From assembly GCF_037392515.1 (NCBI RefSeq), contig NC_090295.1:13969001-14033000 (forward strand): a DNA stretch of 64,000 nucleotides, read 5' to 3'. The notes under the pieces were generated by a model. That model was not told where the DNA came from, did not search any database, and was given only the letters and a program-made list of their open reading frames with translations. Within the stretch, counting starts at the first letter, position 1, and every line of letters begins with the position of its first letter. This DNA is from Haliotis asinina. Lineage: Eukaryota > Mollusca > Gastropoda > Lepetellida > Haliotidae. Position numbers and translations under genes: made by a program. Of the stretch, positions 22,513 through 35,900 are shown piece by piece.

Positions 22513-22974
22513 TCTGGAGTCTGGGGAAAGCTGTTTCAGACACATGTAGAAAACTATCTGAGGTTGAACTCTGAAGTTGACTGAATCACCATCTTTATTC
22601 AAACACATTAAAGCAAGACAGTACGCCTTCAGTCCTCTCAGAGACTTGTCAGAGGGGTAACAAATTATGTGGTTCAGACTACCAGTTGTAAGATTTCCAT
22701 TCCTGTGGACAATGCAGTAGATGAGTGGATTCGATTGCCAACTTTGTGTGCTGGTTATATCAATCAGCTTATTTTTGCAGAATCAAAATGTCTTCATTAT
22801 GGACAATAATGTAGACTGATTTGACTTGTGGTCAATGCTGCGGAAAGAGATGACTATCAGAGGATTGAAGCAAGAGAAACTATATAGAATAACAACTGAT
22901 ATACACTAGATATTTTCTTTACACAAAACTGACATATATTTCTGATGATTGCTTCTTAAAAGAATCACGAAGCT

Positions 22975-23052
22975 GTGTGTAGAACAATGCTCGTGCTGTT
23001 GATCATCTGGTCCAGACTTGATCACTTTCAGACTTTTGCCATATAGTGTAAA
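22975..23052 (+). repeat. SINE family A, strongly decayed fragment
   Basis: GCTGTTGATCATCTGGTCC, AGACTTGATCA and TTGCCATATAGTG resemble the family A middle. Its head-to-tail direction is plus, antisense to SLC66A1, unlike the other copies. Confidence 0.4.
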
Positions 23053-24830
23053 ATAGGCTCTTATAAAATGTCAGAAACAAGCTATCAGCTCTATGCATAT
23101 TTTCCACTAATCTACCCATGATTCCATTTAAACAATATCCTCAAATATATCTTGGACGAATTTTGGTGCAGTGATAGGATGAAATTGTTTTAATAACAAA
23201 TAATATACTCCAATATCAAGTTATTTTAGGTGTAGCTTTCTCAAAATATTTTAAAAATTTAACAACACTTTGGCACAATTGATTCTTACTGCCAGATGAT
23301 ATTTATGCATGGAATAGTTTAATCAGTAACCACTGAGGCCTCACCGTCTAATGCTACCGCAAATACATGCAAAAGTATCATAATTACAACCCCAAAACAT
23401 AAAATATCAGGCAGTTACCAAGTTCAAGGAATATATCCATTAATATCCACACAAACAAACAAAATCCCCATACTTAAGCTGTTCAAAGAATTTCTTAATT
23501 GTTACATTTGTATATGTCTTTGTTACATTTTAATACTAAAAAATTTCTAAATATCTTAGGATATTTTAACCTGTGTCTCAACTGATCACATTAGTATGTA
23601 TCAGGTGTTTTACATTGTCCCATTGTCAACATAGCACACTCAGCACGCGTGACTTTCTTCAGAAAACCCATCTCGTTTGACAACAATGTTCAATAGAGTC
23701 ATCGGTAATTGGCTAATTCTTTGAACATGTGATCATCAGAGTAGTGCTTTATTTGCATGCCATGATTTAGTTTATATACTGAAATGACATAAATGAAATA
23801 TTTTCTCAGTGCCCTCAAATTATGCAAATAATACTCACCATGATTCATCCAATGGAAAGTGGGATAAATCTGACCAATTCAAATGATTCAAAACCTAGTG
23901 TTGCACACCATGGAACTATTTATTGGTGGCACTCTCAATCTCACAGCTTAATGTCAGCCTATTCTGGACGACAAGAGCTTTTGTGTTAGTTTATTATAGG
24001 ACCAGGACAAATGAAGCACATATTCTTGCAGCCACAATAGTATTCCTGAAATCTGCACTTACAAGTTTAAATGATGTTTACTGTTTGTATAAGAATAAAC
24101 TGGATGACATAATAGTTACAACACTTTAAGCATAACTGGATCATTGAAAGGTTTTTGCATCGTTATTTTCACAAAGACACATGAAATATCTGCTGAGTGT
24201 TCTTTGGCACCCTTTGACAAAATAACACATCTTATCATCATAATACATGGCATTTTTACACAGGGACCAGGGTCCATCTGATTTAGTAAAAGAACACACA
24301 AATATTTGAGAAATCCACAGTGATTGATCATTCAACTCTTTATTATTATTCCTTTTTTAAATCTCAACTAATCTCTAGCTGTTCAGTCATGTGCATCCTA
24401 CATACCATGGTATATATTCATCACTAGAAATCTAATATATATTCACACATGTAATTGAATTTGCAAGAGGAACATTAAGGTAAACATAATCTCATCAAGT
24501 ATGAGACTTAATCATGTTAATATGGATTTCACTGGTACTAAAAAGTGGTACCCAAAAACCTCTCAACCCCTCTTCCCCTCTCTCCAAATCCCAGTTTGTT
24601 CATCCTCTGACGCTGTCAACTGGTGAGACAACTGAGAGTTGGAGTGTTACTAGTATTTCCCATTAAAGAAGGAAAGAGTCCACCGTTATTTTTTGCGTTT
24701 TATGCAAAAGAGCCAACAGAGAAGTTTCCAACTCTGATTTGGCACTTGTAAAGCTTTCAAATTCAGTTACTTAATCTACCTTCACAACTCTGAAACTGAA
24801 AACATAGCAAATTTAACCCTAAACCCTAGA

Positions 24831-25088
24831 ATGAGTGAGTTTAGTTTTACACCGCACTCAGCAATATTTCTGTTATATGGCGGCAGTCTGTAAATAATCG
24901 AGCCTAGACAAGACAATCCAGTGACCGACAACATGAACAATTGGGAACCGATGACATGTGTCAACCAAGTCAGCGAGCCTGACCACCCGATCCCGTTAGT
25001 CACCTCTTACGACAAGCATAGTGGCCTTTTATGGCAAGCTTGGGTTGCTGAAGGCGTTTTCTACCGTGGGACCTTCAAGGGTCCCTTA
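24831..25088 (-). repeat. SINE family A, near full length
   Basis: GAGTGAGTTTAGTTTTACAC tail, CAGCAATATTTCTGTTATATGG, ACCCGATCCCGTTAGTCACC and a head ending CTTCAAGGGTCCC. Lies in the SLC66A1 5' intron. Confidence 0.85.
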
Positions 25089-26014
25089 ACCCTAGAAATA
25101 ATCCTAAAAATTAGCATACATTTCAAGCTGGGGTTACAGGCAGAACCATTTTTCAATTCATCTCCTAAACACCATTGTATCTAAGCCTTAGTCCGTAAAT
25201 CTATCCGTAAGAATGCATTATACTGAACTCCTGTCTGACAAAATATATTTTTGGGAGCTCTGAATATATTTAAGAGAATCATTTGAGGGGTTTGGAGACC
25301 TAGCAGTATACAGTACGAAGATAATCAAATCTATCGACAATCATAAGTCCTGGTATGGAAGTTACAATCACTGTTATCAATGTATGGGACAGGACAGGGC
25401 CCCATTCCTCAAGGTCATCCCAGCACTATGACAGTTGTAAGTCTATGTTTAACTAAAGTATGGGGCCCTGATAATTAGAATTACTAAATCTACAATTTCA
25501 AGAAGTATTTTGGAAAAAAGGTTACACACAATATACCCAGTTTACAGCAAATTACAGGGAATTTGTCTGCGTTTGTTACACCATTACAACCAACGGTTCA
25601 TCCTGAAATAAAAACCTCGTTTGCTCATTTGATGCTATCATCTCAAACCTTATCATGGAATACATCTTTTATCGAAAACGAATGAGGTCACAGGCAAGAC
25701 GGTTCCGCTTAACTTATTCTTGACAACATACAGTCCGCTCGTTCCCATAATTAGGACGATAATCTGATCTCGTGAAGAATGTAACAGAGAGCCGTAATGC
25801 CTTTAGTGCGTTGGATATTTAATCCTGCCATTATGCGGAAACACTCGAAAAGTGCTGGTGATCACGAGTTCATTCATGTAAATCACAGAAACAAATGTCA
25901 ACACTTCTAACACAAGGTAAATTTACTTTCGATCGATTGATTCTACGCTTAAAATGACCTAATTACGTTATACCAGTTATCGAATATGGTGACCATTCGT
26001 GAGAAAAAATATAC

Positions 26015-26100
26015 CTGATGGGGGAGTGAGATAAGCAAACAAAATATGTGTTGTCTAGAAGTCAACTTTCAACCACCGCCATGACGTGAACTTTGACCTC
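26015..26100 (-). other. SLC66A1: Proposed untranslated first exon of SLC66A1
   Basis: The minus strand has CCCATCAG/GTATAT, a good donor at 26015/26014, in the right place for a 5' untranslated exon spliced to 17382. The upstream limit is a guess; no transcript data are available. Confidence 0.4.
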
Positions 26101-26155
26101 CTTGCTGAACGACACACTGCGCACTTCCGGAAGTTGCGAAGCCATCTCCTCGCAG
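26060..26155 (+). other. EIF4G: Proposed untranslated first exon of eIF4G
   Basis: Ends TCCTCGCAG/GTAATG at 26155. It contains the short frame ATG-ACG-TGA at 26081-26089 and no long open frame, so it would be non-coding. The 5' limit is not defined by sequence. Confidence 0.5.
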
Positions 26156-26172
26156 GTAATGTATTGTAGCCA
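26082..26172. promoter_or_regulatory. Bidirectional promoter core with palindromic ETS site
   Basis: Between the two divergent first exons lie: TGACGTGA (26082-26089), CRE-like; TGAACTTTGACCT (26087-26099), a DR1 nuclear-receptor site read in reverse; ACTTCCGGAAGT (26123-26134), a perfect 12-bp palindrome carrying two ETS cores; and GCCAT strings at 26141 and 26167 that resemble YY1 sites. No TATA box is seen, as expected for housekeeping promoters. Function is inferred. Confidence 0.55.
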
Positions 26173-26890
26173 TATTGAGAGGTTTGTTTAGAAATCGAAC
26201 GCCATCGCTACTTGTTTATTGTAAAATTACATTTGGTATCGATATTGATTCAATCTAATAGGATCAATTTACCGAATGGATCATTCTTTTTCTCACCAAC
26301 AGGAGATAGAGCTTGGAAACAAGCTTCGAAACGGTCCTTACCCAAGGACTCTACTTCCCTTTTCACGTTGAAATGAATGTTCAGAAAGGGAAACCATCCG
26401 TATCGCCACCAGTACAGATAGCAACACAGCCCCAACACCTAGGTATTGCGTATCCTTTCTAAACAAAAGTATTTTTTACGTCATTCGTGTGTTGGTGGTA
26501 TAGTTTCGAACATATTTCAGTCTCCAAGTGCAAACAGATGCCGGCTTATCAGCATGCATGGCATAGACGGTGATTTAGGCGCACAGCAACGTGTTTCAAT
26601 ACATTTAATCACATGTCGGCAAGTATTGCCTTATGTTATCACGCACTTTGTTTCTTGACAAATAGATGTATGTCATAATTCATATTCGTTTGTATTGATT
26701 ACAAAGAAACTTGCATTATTTTACCGTCTGTAGACTGTCCCAAATGAGGAAGCTGCCTTCGAGTAGGCGGGGTCAGGCTGTGAGAATGTGACCGTCGTCA
26801 AAGCTAATGTTCTCGTCTAACACGTTGAACACAATTCGTGTGGAAATAAATGTTATCAGTCGATAACAAATATTTGTTTTCATATTCCAG

Positions 26891-26957
26891 TCACACAGTT
26901 AATGAAGTAATTATTATAACAAGCTATAATCATTTAACATGGCTACAAACTTGATAG
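26891..26957 (+). CDS. EIF4G: eIF4G exon 2, proposed start codon
   Basis: Acceptor TTTTCATATTCCAG at 26890; donor ATAG/GTGAAG at 26957. The CDS begins at 26939 with AACATGG and codes MATNLI plus one base, matching the phase needed by exon 3. A two-codon upstream frame (ATG-AAG-TAA, 26902-26910) precedes it. It is the least certain exon. Confidence 0.5.
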
Positions 26958-29900
26958 GTGAAGTATTTGTGGAAAATAGACCTGGTGAGAGAAGATGGGT
27001 AGAATATATACTTATGTAGACTATGTATCGGTGTGATATGTTTTGAATTGCATGTGCTGACTTAATTGCGGAATCTTTACAAATGTGGTTTATCTTCTGA
27101 TTATTATTATCAATACGGCTGAGTACACACTTCAAATTATTGTCATTCTTGTTTACTTTATTATCCATTCAGTTTTTCAACTGAATCTTTTAACAGATGT
27201 TTGAAAACTAGTCAAGGCTTGTAGTCAGCTCTTCGAGGCATTGAATAATAAGTTAATAACCAAGAATCTTGAACCTTTTGCCTATTATCTTTTGCTGTGT
27301 GCTCTGACCATAGCAAAATGCATAAAGTGGAGGTAAAATGCATATTCCAAAAATTAATCAAATGACGTTGCCTCTGATGCTGTCATGCCTGTTACTATTA
27401 GTTGTCAACATAAAGGTCACCCTGGTGTCATGTTGGTTTGATAATGAAAATATACGTATTAACTGTGGATATCTTTTGACCTACATCTGTTGTGCAAGGG
27501 AAAATGGTTTTAGATGGAAATGCATGTTCTTGTTTCTAGAGAAAAACATATCATAAAAAGTCTAAGCATTTATTGTTTACAATGTGCTCAGTTCAATTGA
27601 ATTGATAAATTGTACTTTGTAGCCATTGTAGTGACATGGACAGCGGTTGTTAGCTATTTCATTCATGAAAGGTTAGTGTGACATTTATGGGTGGACCAGC
27701 AGCTGTGAAAAGGTTAACGTCTAACTTGGTTGTCTAATGAATTATGCACTTTATGCGGTGCAACAGTTTTCCACAGCTGCTAGCATTGATGGTTCTTCTA
27801 TCGCAAACCAGTCAAACAAATTGTATTCACATTTACAGAAACTATTGGTGGATTGGCTCAACAGCCCTTTTCTTACTTGCATATGTAGTATTAAACAAAC
27901 ATTTATGTCACTTTTTTTATCCCTATGAAATGCTTTTGAAATTTTCCAGTTGAAAGGTGGTTTATCCAGGGATGCAATTTCCTGCTTGCCTAATCATGAT
28001 CTTGTTGACTATATCCTGTCTGCTAGTAGTAATTCTGGCTTTTTGCGGAGTCCTTACTATTTACATGACTTTTTGATACTCCAGTTTGGAGTTGTTTCCT
28101 GTTTTTTTGTGTGGGTAGTTTCAGTTGTCCTGTGTTACCTTGTTTTTAGTGTTGGGATGATGCACGGTACGACTCGTATGGGGATGTTTTACGTGCAATG
28201 CGATATGTATCACAATGCATATACTTTGAAAGAATGACAGCAGTAAATGACATATTTCAAGGTATGGTGTATAACACAAACCCATTTGTTATAAACACAT
28301 AACCCTATCATGCCTGCATATTTTTCTCAAATAAGTACTTGAACATGTGTCAGATAATACTGTTTTTAAAAGAAAGTCATGTGTCATTTTGTATTGATTC
28401 ACCAGTCACCAATACGATAGCTGTATGAAAGATTATGTGGCACAATGTATTGATGACTCGTCCCAGCTCTACTTGCTGAATTATGTAATCAGTACTGGAA
28501 TCGCTATTCCTGGTCTGCAGTGATCCCTAAACAAAATGGTTTTTGTACGCAAGTGAACATTTTGATAGGTACAAAGGGCAGACTTGGTATGTTGTGTGCT
28601 CATACTCAGACAGTGGATGGGGTTTCTCATTTGTTAGTCATGATTCTGTTGACAGGCCAATGAAATGAAACTTATTGGCAAACAAGGATAAGCTGGACCA
28701 GTGCAGATAACCAGTTTACGGGAAGTGGGCACTGCGTGGCCATGAGCAAACCCATTTGGTTCATGAAAGAGAGAGCAGATACTGGCTAGTGCATGTGCAA
28801 TGCACACACTTCGCTCATGACTCGCCTTTGTGTTGCAAGTCAGTAATTTTTGGACAACACTCGACCATGCTTATACAGGTCAGTTGTCAGGTTGGTACTT
28901 AACTTATCCTTGTTTGCCAGTAGTAATATGTAGTTGTCACAGCAGCTTCATCATTAGACCTTTCAGGTACCTACATGACCATGTTTATGTCATTAAAATT
29001 AATTATATAATTTATTATACACATGCATTTATCTATATGCCAGTACACGAATATTGTTACTATGAACCTTCGTGATGACCAGTGGGACGGTGGTTTAGAC
29101 CAGTTGTGAAAGTGTTTTCTTGTCATGTTGAAGGTCCATGTTCCGTTTCCTGCATTGGTATGATGTGTGAAGCCCATTTCTGGTGTCCTCTGATACTGCT
29201 GAAATATTGTTGAATGTGTCGTATAAGCCTATTCGATCAAAACTCGACAAGAGTGGTGAAAGCAAGTTCTCATTGTGATCATTGCCTTTTTGGACCAAGA
29301 CAGACTTCATATATGTATGATTCTACCTTGGTGCCCATTTGTGGCATTTACTTAAGAACATTCAGTGATCAAACTATTGATCAATGAGGATTCACACTTG
29401 TACTCGCCACACGTTAGGCAACATCAGAAATATCTTACATTACATTGATTTCTACTTGATGTAAATGTACAGCATTTGTCCCAATTGCTGAACTATGTCA
29501 GTCACAGGATTGTACAGTTACAGTAGGAATAATGCCATTTTCCTTGAACATCCACGAGTGACAATTCAGATTAGAACTAATTTACAATAACCTATGCTTG
29601 CCTTTTTAAGTGGCAGTTGTGTAAATACACTCATTTATATAGACTGCAATCGTATAGTTGCAATGTATAACTGTGGTGTAAAAAAATTAAATGAATTAAC
29701 ATTCACTCTGGCTCTATACTGTTTGGACTGACTGAATGTCCTTGCGCCAATGAGATCAAAGTGAAAGCTAACTCTTAAATAATTTTTGTTGATCATAACT
29801 TGGATACATCAACTGCTACAGTTCAACTCTGAGATAACTATTGGTGAACATGTTTACGGTCTGTGTTGACACATTATGTCCCAATGGCATATGTAAGTGT

Positions 29901-32900
29901 CATGCTGTTGATCACTGGATTTTCTGGTCCATACTTGACTATTTGCAGACCGCCATCACATTTATGAAATATTGCTGTGTGCGGCATGAAACTTAACCCA
30001 CTCATTAAATTGTGGAACATGGTTGAATGAAAGGTATTAACCCATCAGTTGTGTAACAGTATGTTAATGTACGTCTTCATGTCTATGTCAAACAGTTTAT
30101 GCTTTCGAATGTGTATAATTTTGCGTAATTGTAATCATTTTCTCATTAAAATTTTGAATGGTTAAAAAGGCTAAAAATTACTTGTTAACTCTTTTTGGAT
30201 TTAGCTTAATGACATCATAACTTCAATTTGGATTTAAATATACCATTGTGCTGTATCATTTCCAGTAAAATTATGTTTAACAAACTTGCCTATAACAAAG
30301 TCACACATGTGACAAATTGTTCTTTTTCATCGTGGATATTTTCTGTAGGTCCTGTTAAAGGTTAGGAACGACATAATATACGAAAAGCTAAAGTTAGTGG
30401 CCCCTGAAAACTAGGTCACATTATGCTTATTTTGTTGTCACATGAATTTGCTCAACTTGCCATGTAGTTGAAATGTTCAGAATTATACGTAGATTAATTG
30501 TTAGGATTGAAAGAATAAATCTCAATAAATAATAATTACATGAATGTGAATTCGAAAAAAAATATTTCCAAGATGACGTCTTCCTGCCATGTGTCATTTT
30601 TGATGCACATGAATGGTGCTAATGCGAGTTGTTGGTATTAATAATGCTTCTTGTTTTGGCTTGCCCACTCTTGAACATATTAGAGTGAGTATTACATTTG
30701 TACCATCAGCAATCGGCCTACTTGTTTTTTTACCTGAGAATTCTGAAGCATAGTGGAACTAAATTGTTGCCATTTGATTGCTTCGGTGGATTTTGTGTTG
30801 TCTGGAGATTTCTTGATCACCAGCACTGATCAACAATTACATAATCCAACACTGAGCTTAAACAGTGTTGTTGACTGGTTAACAGTTTGATGCTCACACC
30901 TTGTTAAACAAACACAGGAGTAATAAAGTTCAATGTTTATTTTGAACTGTGATATCTTGATTTATGTACCAGCAAGTCACTCATGATGGGTTTACCTAAA
31001 GTATGCTTTTGGGAGCAGTTTGTCTTATCAATGTGGGAGCAGTCCACATGTTTATATTAATCTTTGTGCAATAGAAGACATTTTTGTATTACTTTGAGTT
31101 ATTTTCAGTGCAGTGAAGTTTGGAGAGGACAATCCCAAGAATAAGCTCATTAAGCTCAAATTTTAGTCTCTTTGAGGATTTAATCATTGTATGGGATTGT
31201 GTAAACGAACTAAAGGTGGTACGGTACATGTAGTTTAAATAACTGAGGATTGAAACTGGACATTTGTCTGTTGTTAAGACTGTATTCAGCAATTTTATTG
31301 TTTGTCAGTCTCTGGTTCAGAATATTTGACCAAACAATCTATTACCTGGATAAAGTAACATGCATCTATCCAACTTGATAAATCCATAGATAAGTGTAAA
31401 ATATAAAATTTATAAGAATATTTCCAAAATGAAATAAATATGGGGAAGGAGAGCACACTTAACATGGCCTGCATTGAACATTGTACTAAACACTGATCCA
31501 ATCAGTATTTTTGTCAAGTTTCTATCATGAAATGTGATTTTATTTTTTGTAATATAGACAGTTGGGTTATTTAGCAAGTGTTGATATATTGTGTTGTGTC
31601 TTGAAGTATGTGAAGATCAGTTGTGTATGGGGATATTACCATAACACAAGTTTGATCCACAATGTGAGCTCAGGTTGAATATCATGCTTTGTGTGTTACC
31701 ACCATGCCTGTGCATAAACATGTTTCATGGCAAATGGCAAACATTCACCTTTATATCTTTGTGCTTTTCGCTGATATCCATTCAAATGTCATGCTACAGG
31801 TATTTCCAGGTGTCATCATTGAAAGTCCTCCAGTGACTATTTTTAGATCAATTTGGTTGATTTAAGTTTGGAAAAAGAATACATGACCAGGTTAGTGTAT
31901 GAAGAAATCTGTAGGTCTTATACAGGTCATGTAATCTGACCCCGCCCTAACACTGCTCGGAACAGTATTGACAGCTTAGATGAACAGTTCTTGGTATGAC
32001 AAGTCATGATGTTCTCAGTAAGTTTCTGATGGAAATGACACAAGCATTGTCAGTGTTTTCTATTCAGAGTTAACTTTTTGTGCTGAGCAGTTGTGGCCCA
32101 TGTTGTTTCCTTAACCAGATGTCAGCTCCGCACCCCCCACAGGACACACCCCTCCGCTGCTGAGTAAGTTTACAACGCTTTCTGCAAGGGTTGATAGCCA
32201 GAAGCATGCCAAAAAGATGCCTGTAAAACAGGGCTTGGTCCCAACATTTCGAACTTGTAAAGGTGCAACCTGAAACTGCAAAAATGCAACCTCTTAATTA
32301 TTTATCACCTTGAACCCCGACCGTGTGTTGATATCTCACTAGCTGCAAGTATGTCATGAAATGAGATAAAATTATATCAGACCTAGAATCCTAAAACTTG
32401 TGAGACGAAATCAAGAATTATGTATAGTCTCATACTGAACAGAGGGTGCAAGCTGGTTTTTTGTCAGGTGCAATAAAGTTATTACTTTGGGTTGGTTGCA
32501 AGTTTATTTCATTTCCCTAATTCGAGCCCGGACTTCATGGACTGAATAATGTATTTATTTAAATATGTTTTGTTGTTGAGATTATAACTCAAGATACAAG
32601 ACATTTAATGGAAATCATAAAGGAAAGGGTACCATGTCAGTTTACATAGTTTGTGTTGTCACTCGAGCAATATTTTTTGTAGTTTTCTTTTCCTAAAATT
32701 TAATTGATTCACTTATGTTTGTCCTTTCTAGGAACAGAAGAAATTCAGATTTTTCAGCAGCCCAGCTACGCACAAGTCCAGGTATGTCTTTTTTCGATCT
32801 TAAAAACTAATACAAATCCGTGTTGAGTGTGAAATCAGTTCAACATTGCAACTTTCTACAAACATGTACAAACATGTTTACTTAAATAAACAATAATCAT

Positions 32901-35900
32901 AGTAGGTTTGGTTATCATGTTTGTTGTGACATTTGATTCTGATCAGAAATAAACCTTTCAGCATTCCAACATTGAAATCACAACATACAATTGACTAAGC
33001 TTTGGAATTTCGTAAGTGTGGAATTAGACCTCTATGTGATGCATGACCTGTCAGGACAACCCTTTGCCCCCTTGAACTGTTAACCCTAGACTCAGTGGTT
33101 TAAGCTTTCTGTGGTCACACTTCAGTAAAATTTCCCACATGAGTACAGAGTGTGCATCCCATTTTTGGTGTAGCCAGTTGTTATTTTTGACATATATAAA
33201 AGTGGAATAAAAGTCGTATGAAACAAATGAATGTTGGCATGCAAAGGTTGTCATACAGGGGTTTAAAAAATCCCATAGTCTGATGTCCAGGACAAGTCAA
33301 TTTTCGTTTCAGGCAATCAAGTAATGGTATCTTACTTGTCCATGGGATACTAGATAATTTCGTCTCACAGTTTCAAACCGCAAATTAACTTAGATTTCGT
33401 TTCATATCTTCTCAAAATGTTATTAAATTTTGCAATGATAATAAAGTAGGGTTATCTTTCTTGGCTATTTATCATGTTGATTCTTTCTAAGAATCCTAAA
33501 AACCAGTGCAAATGGGATATTATTCAGGACATGTTACTTTCTTCAAGTTGCTTGCCCTATGGCAAGTGGCTTTTAAAAACATTTTTGAACCCCTGGTCAT
33601 AGTTGATTTAGCTTCCTGCCACCTGCCTTTACAGCTTCTTCACCTTTTAAGCACAACATTGTCACAAGCATAGTGCTATTTCATACCATTAAAAACATTA
33701 TGAATATGCACAGCTATAAGCTGTCTCCAAATGTTTTGTATTTATTTCAGATGTAAGAGTTTCCATAACTGGAAACACACTAGAACTACCTTTCACTCCC
33801 TATGAAGGTTACTTGTCTTATCTCCCCACAAACCTCTTGTTCTAATATGGTTCTTTCATGGTGCCGATTGTTCATGATTCGTGATTAGTTGAAGTCAGAT
33901 TTGCAATCGACAATAATGTTTCAGCAGTGATCATTTGTGAGGCCTCTGTAATTTCTGTATGCTTCATGAAATTGAGAACCCCAAGCGTAATGTGCAAATT
34001 TTTCACCTAGACAGAATTCATTCATGTAATATCTGGATCAATGGCATCTCCACAGTCCTTGTCAACGGACAAGCTGGCCATTAGATGCTTATGTCTCAAG
34101 CAGATGAAGGATATTTATGTCCCCAAATTGTATTAATGTTTTAGTCAAGTTGGACCTAAGTTGCTATGCTTGTTGTAATAGGCGACTAACGGGATCAGGT
34201 GGTCAGACTAACTGATTTGGTTGACTTGGTTGACATGTCATCGGTTCCTAATTGTATAGATCGATGCTCATGTTGGTCACTGGATTGTCTGGTCCAGACT
34301 CAATTATTTACAAACCGCTGCCACATAGCTGGAATATTGCTGAGTGCGGCGTAAACCTAAACTCAATTAATAAATGTAAAAGCTTTTAAAAGCCCAGACT
34401 TGAGCTGGTTGTATAGTGTTAGCTCACTGGGATCCCATTCAGCAGCTGAACATTATCCTGATACATTATCTTGACTCTCAAGCACACCAGTGCTTGTTGT
34501 ACCTTGTTGTGCTTGTTGTAATGCCAAGTGTCCGGCAAGGACCAGCAAGTATCATATTTTAGCATCTTATGGTAAACATTTCTCCAGGAGAACATTTGCA
34601 CAAGAACTAAATTTTTGTAGATAGCTATAAAGATAATACTTTGTCCCAAAGGAAATATGTCTTACATTAAATGGCAGTATCATTATCTTCTTTTACAGCA
34701 TCAGCTCTAAATATGTAATTTGTCAACAGTTATGCAATCTATTGAAGACATTGCACTCCATTCATGTTTTTAGCTGAGGTTGAACTAGGAATAGAAACTG
34801 AGCTATTGAGAGTATATTTAAGTTTTGGAGTCAAGGTTTACTGCAATGCTTAACAGTTGCCTTTGCTGTCTGACCAGACGACCAAATAAAATGGTAAATG
34901 TACTGTGGTTACCCCAGAAGATGCGGGGTAGAAAAGGTGTTCAGCAACCCATGCTTGCCACTAAAGGCAACCATGCTTGACTAACATGATTGGGTGGTCA
35001 GGCTTGCTGACTTCATTGACACGTCATCGGTTCCTATTTGTGCAGATTGATGCTCATGCTGTTGATCACTGGTTTGTCAGGTCCAGATCCAATTTGTTTA
35101 CAGACAGCTGTTATGTCACTTTAATATTGCTGAGGCGGCGTAAAACTAAACTCACTCACTGTTGGCGACTATGCTTATGCATAAGTTGTGAAGTCCAAAC
35201 CTAAGTAATAGTGCAAGTAACTGATTTTTGTTTTCTGCCTTTCAGAGCTATCAAGTTACGCAAGCACCTGTCCCCCATGATATGAATAAGCAACAGCCCG
35301 TGGCGGCAGGTCTGATGCCCGCCCCCGGTGTAGCTCCTCAGCAGCAGGGTATATTCCAACAACAGCAAGCGGGGCTAAGGACTACACAGAGTCCTGTAAG
35401 TATATATTGTCACCATTGTGGTCTGTGGATATGAAGCCCATTTCTGGTGTTTCTGACTTTCCCGGGTTATTACTAAATGAGACGTGAAACCAATACTCAC
35501 TTGCTGTTTTGGGTCTTGGTGGCTAAGGGTTAGAATTGATCTTCAGTAAACCATGCTTAACATAAAAGGCGACAAGCAGACTTGGTTGGCATGTATCATT
35601 GTATCCCATGTGTGTAGAACAATGCTGATGCTGTTGATCTCAGGATTGTCTCGATTATTTTCAAACTATTGCCCTATTGCTGAAATATTGTTGTTCTGTG
35701 TAAGACAACACTCACAAGGCTAGGCTAGGTGGGGTAGGCTAGGCTAGGCTTCGTTTCCAGGGCAGACCTCAAAAACCGTTCAATGTTGTTTTGCAAAACT
35801 TGGCAGATATATCAATCAGAACCTGGAGTTGTGCCTTTTGCTATTTACAGGTTTTTGTGATGTATTATTTTCTCGGTTTCCATGGAAATGTTTCTGACTT

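Larger units (their letters stand above)
17383..26014 (-). other. Long 5' intron of SLC66A1
   Basis: About 8.6 kb between the proposed untranslated first exon and the first coding exon. It holds the hAT-like tracts (18263-18780, 19357-19865), a SINE tail (18921), an inverted-repeat element (19075), a 77-bp satellite (19971), a foldback (22408) and one SINE (24831). The rest, notably 20420-22400 and 22520-24780, has no recognisable feature. Confidence 0.5.
26958..32118 (+). other. eIF4G intron 2
   Basis: About 5.2 kb. Apart from two SINE copies (29085, 29908) I see only AT-rich sequence without coding signals or other repeats. Confidence 0.5.

Noticed and set aside
32119..32161. ATG at the first base of eIF4G exon 3 as the start codon
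   Set aside because: That frame (MSAPHPPQ...) meets TGA at the exon end, whereas the phase imposed by exons 4 and 5 uses a different frame.
35719..35750. TAGGC-rich tract considered as telomere-like repeat
   Set aside because: Only a few imperfect TAGGCT units inside an intron; not a telomeric array.
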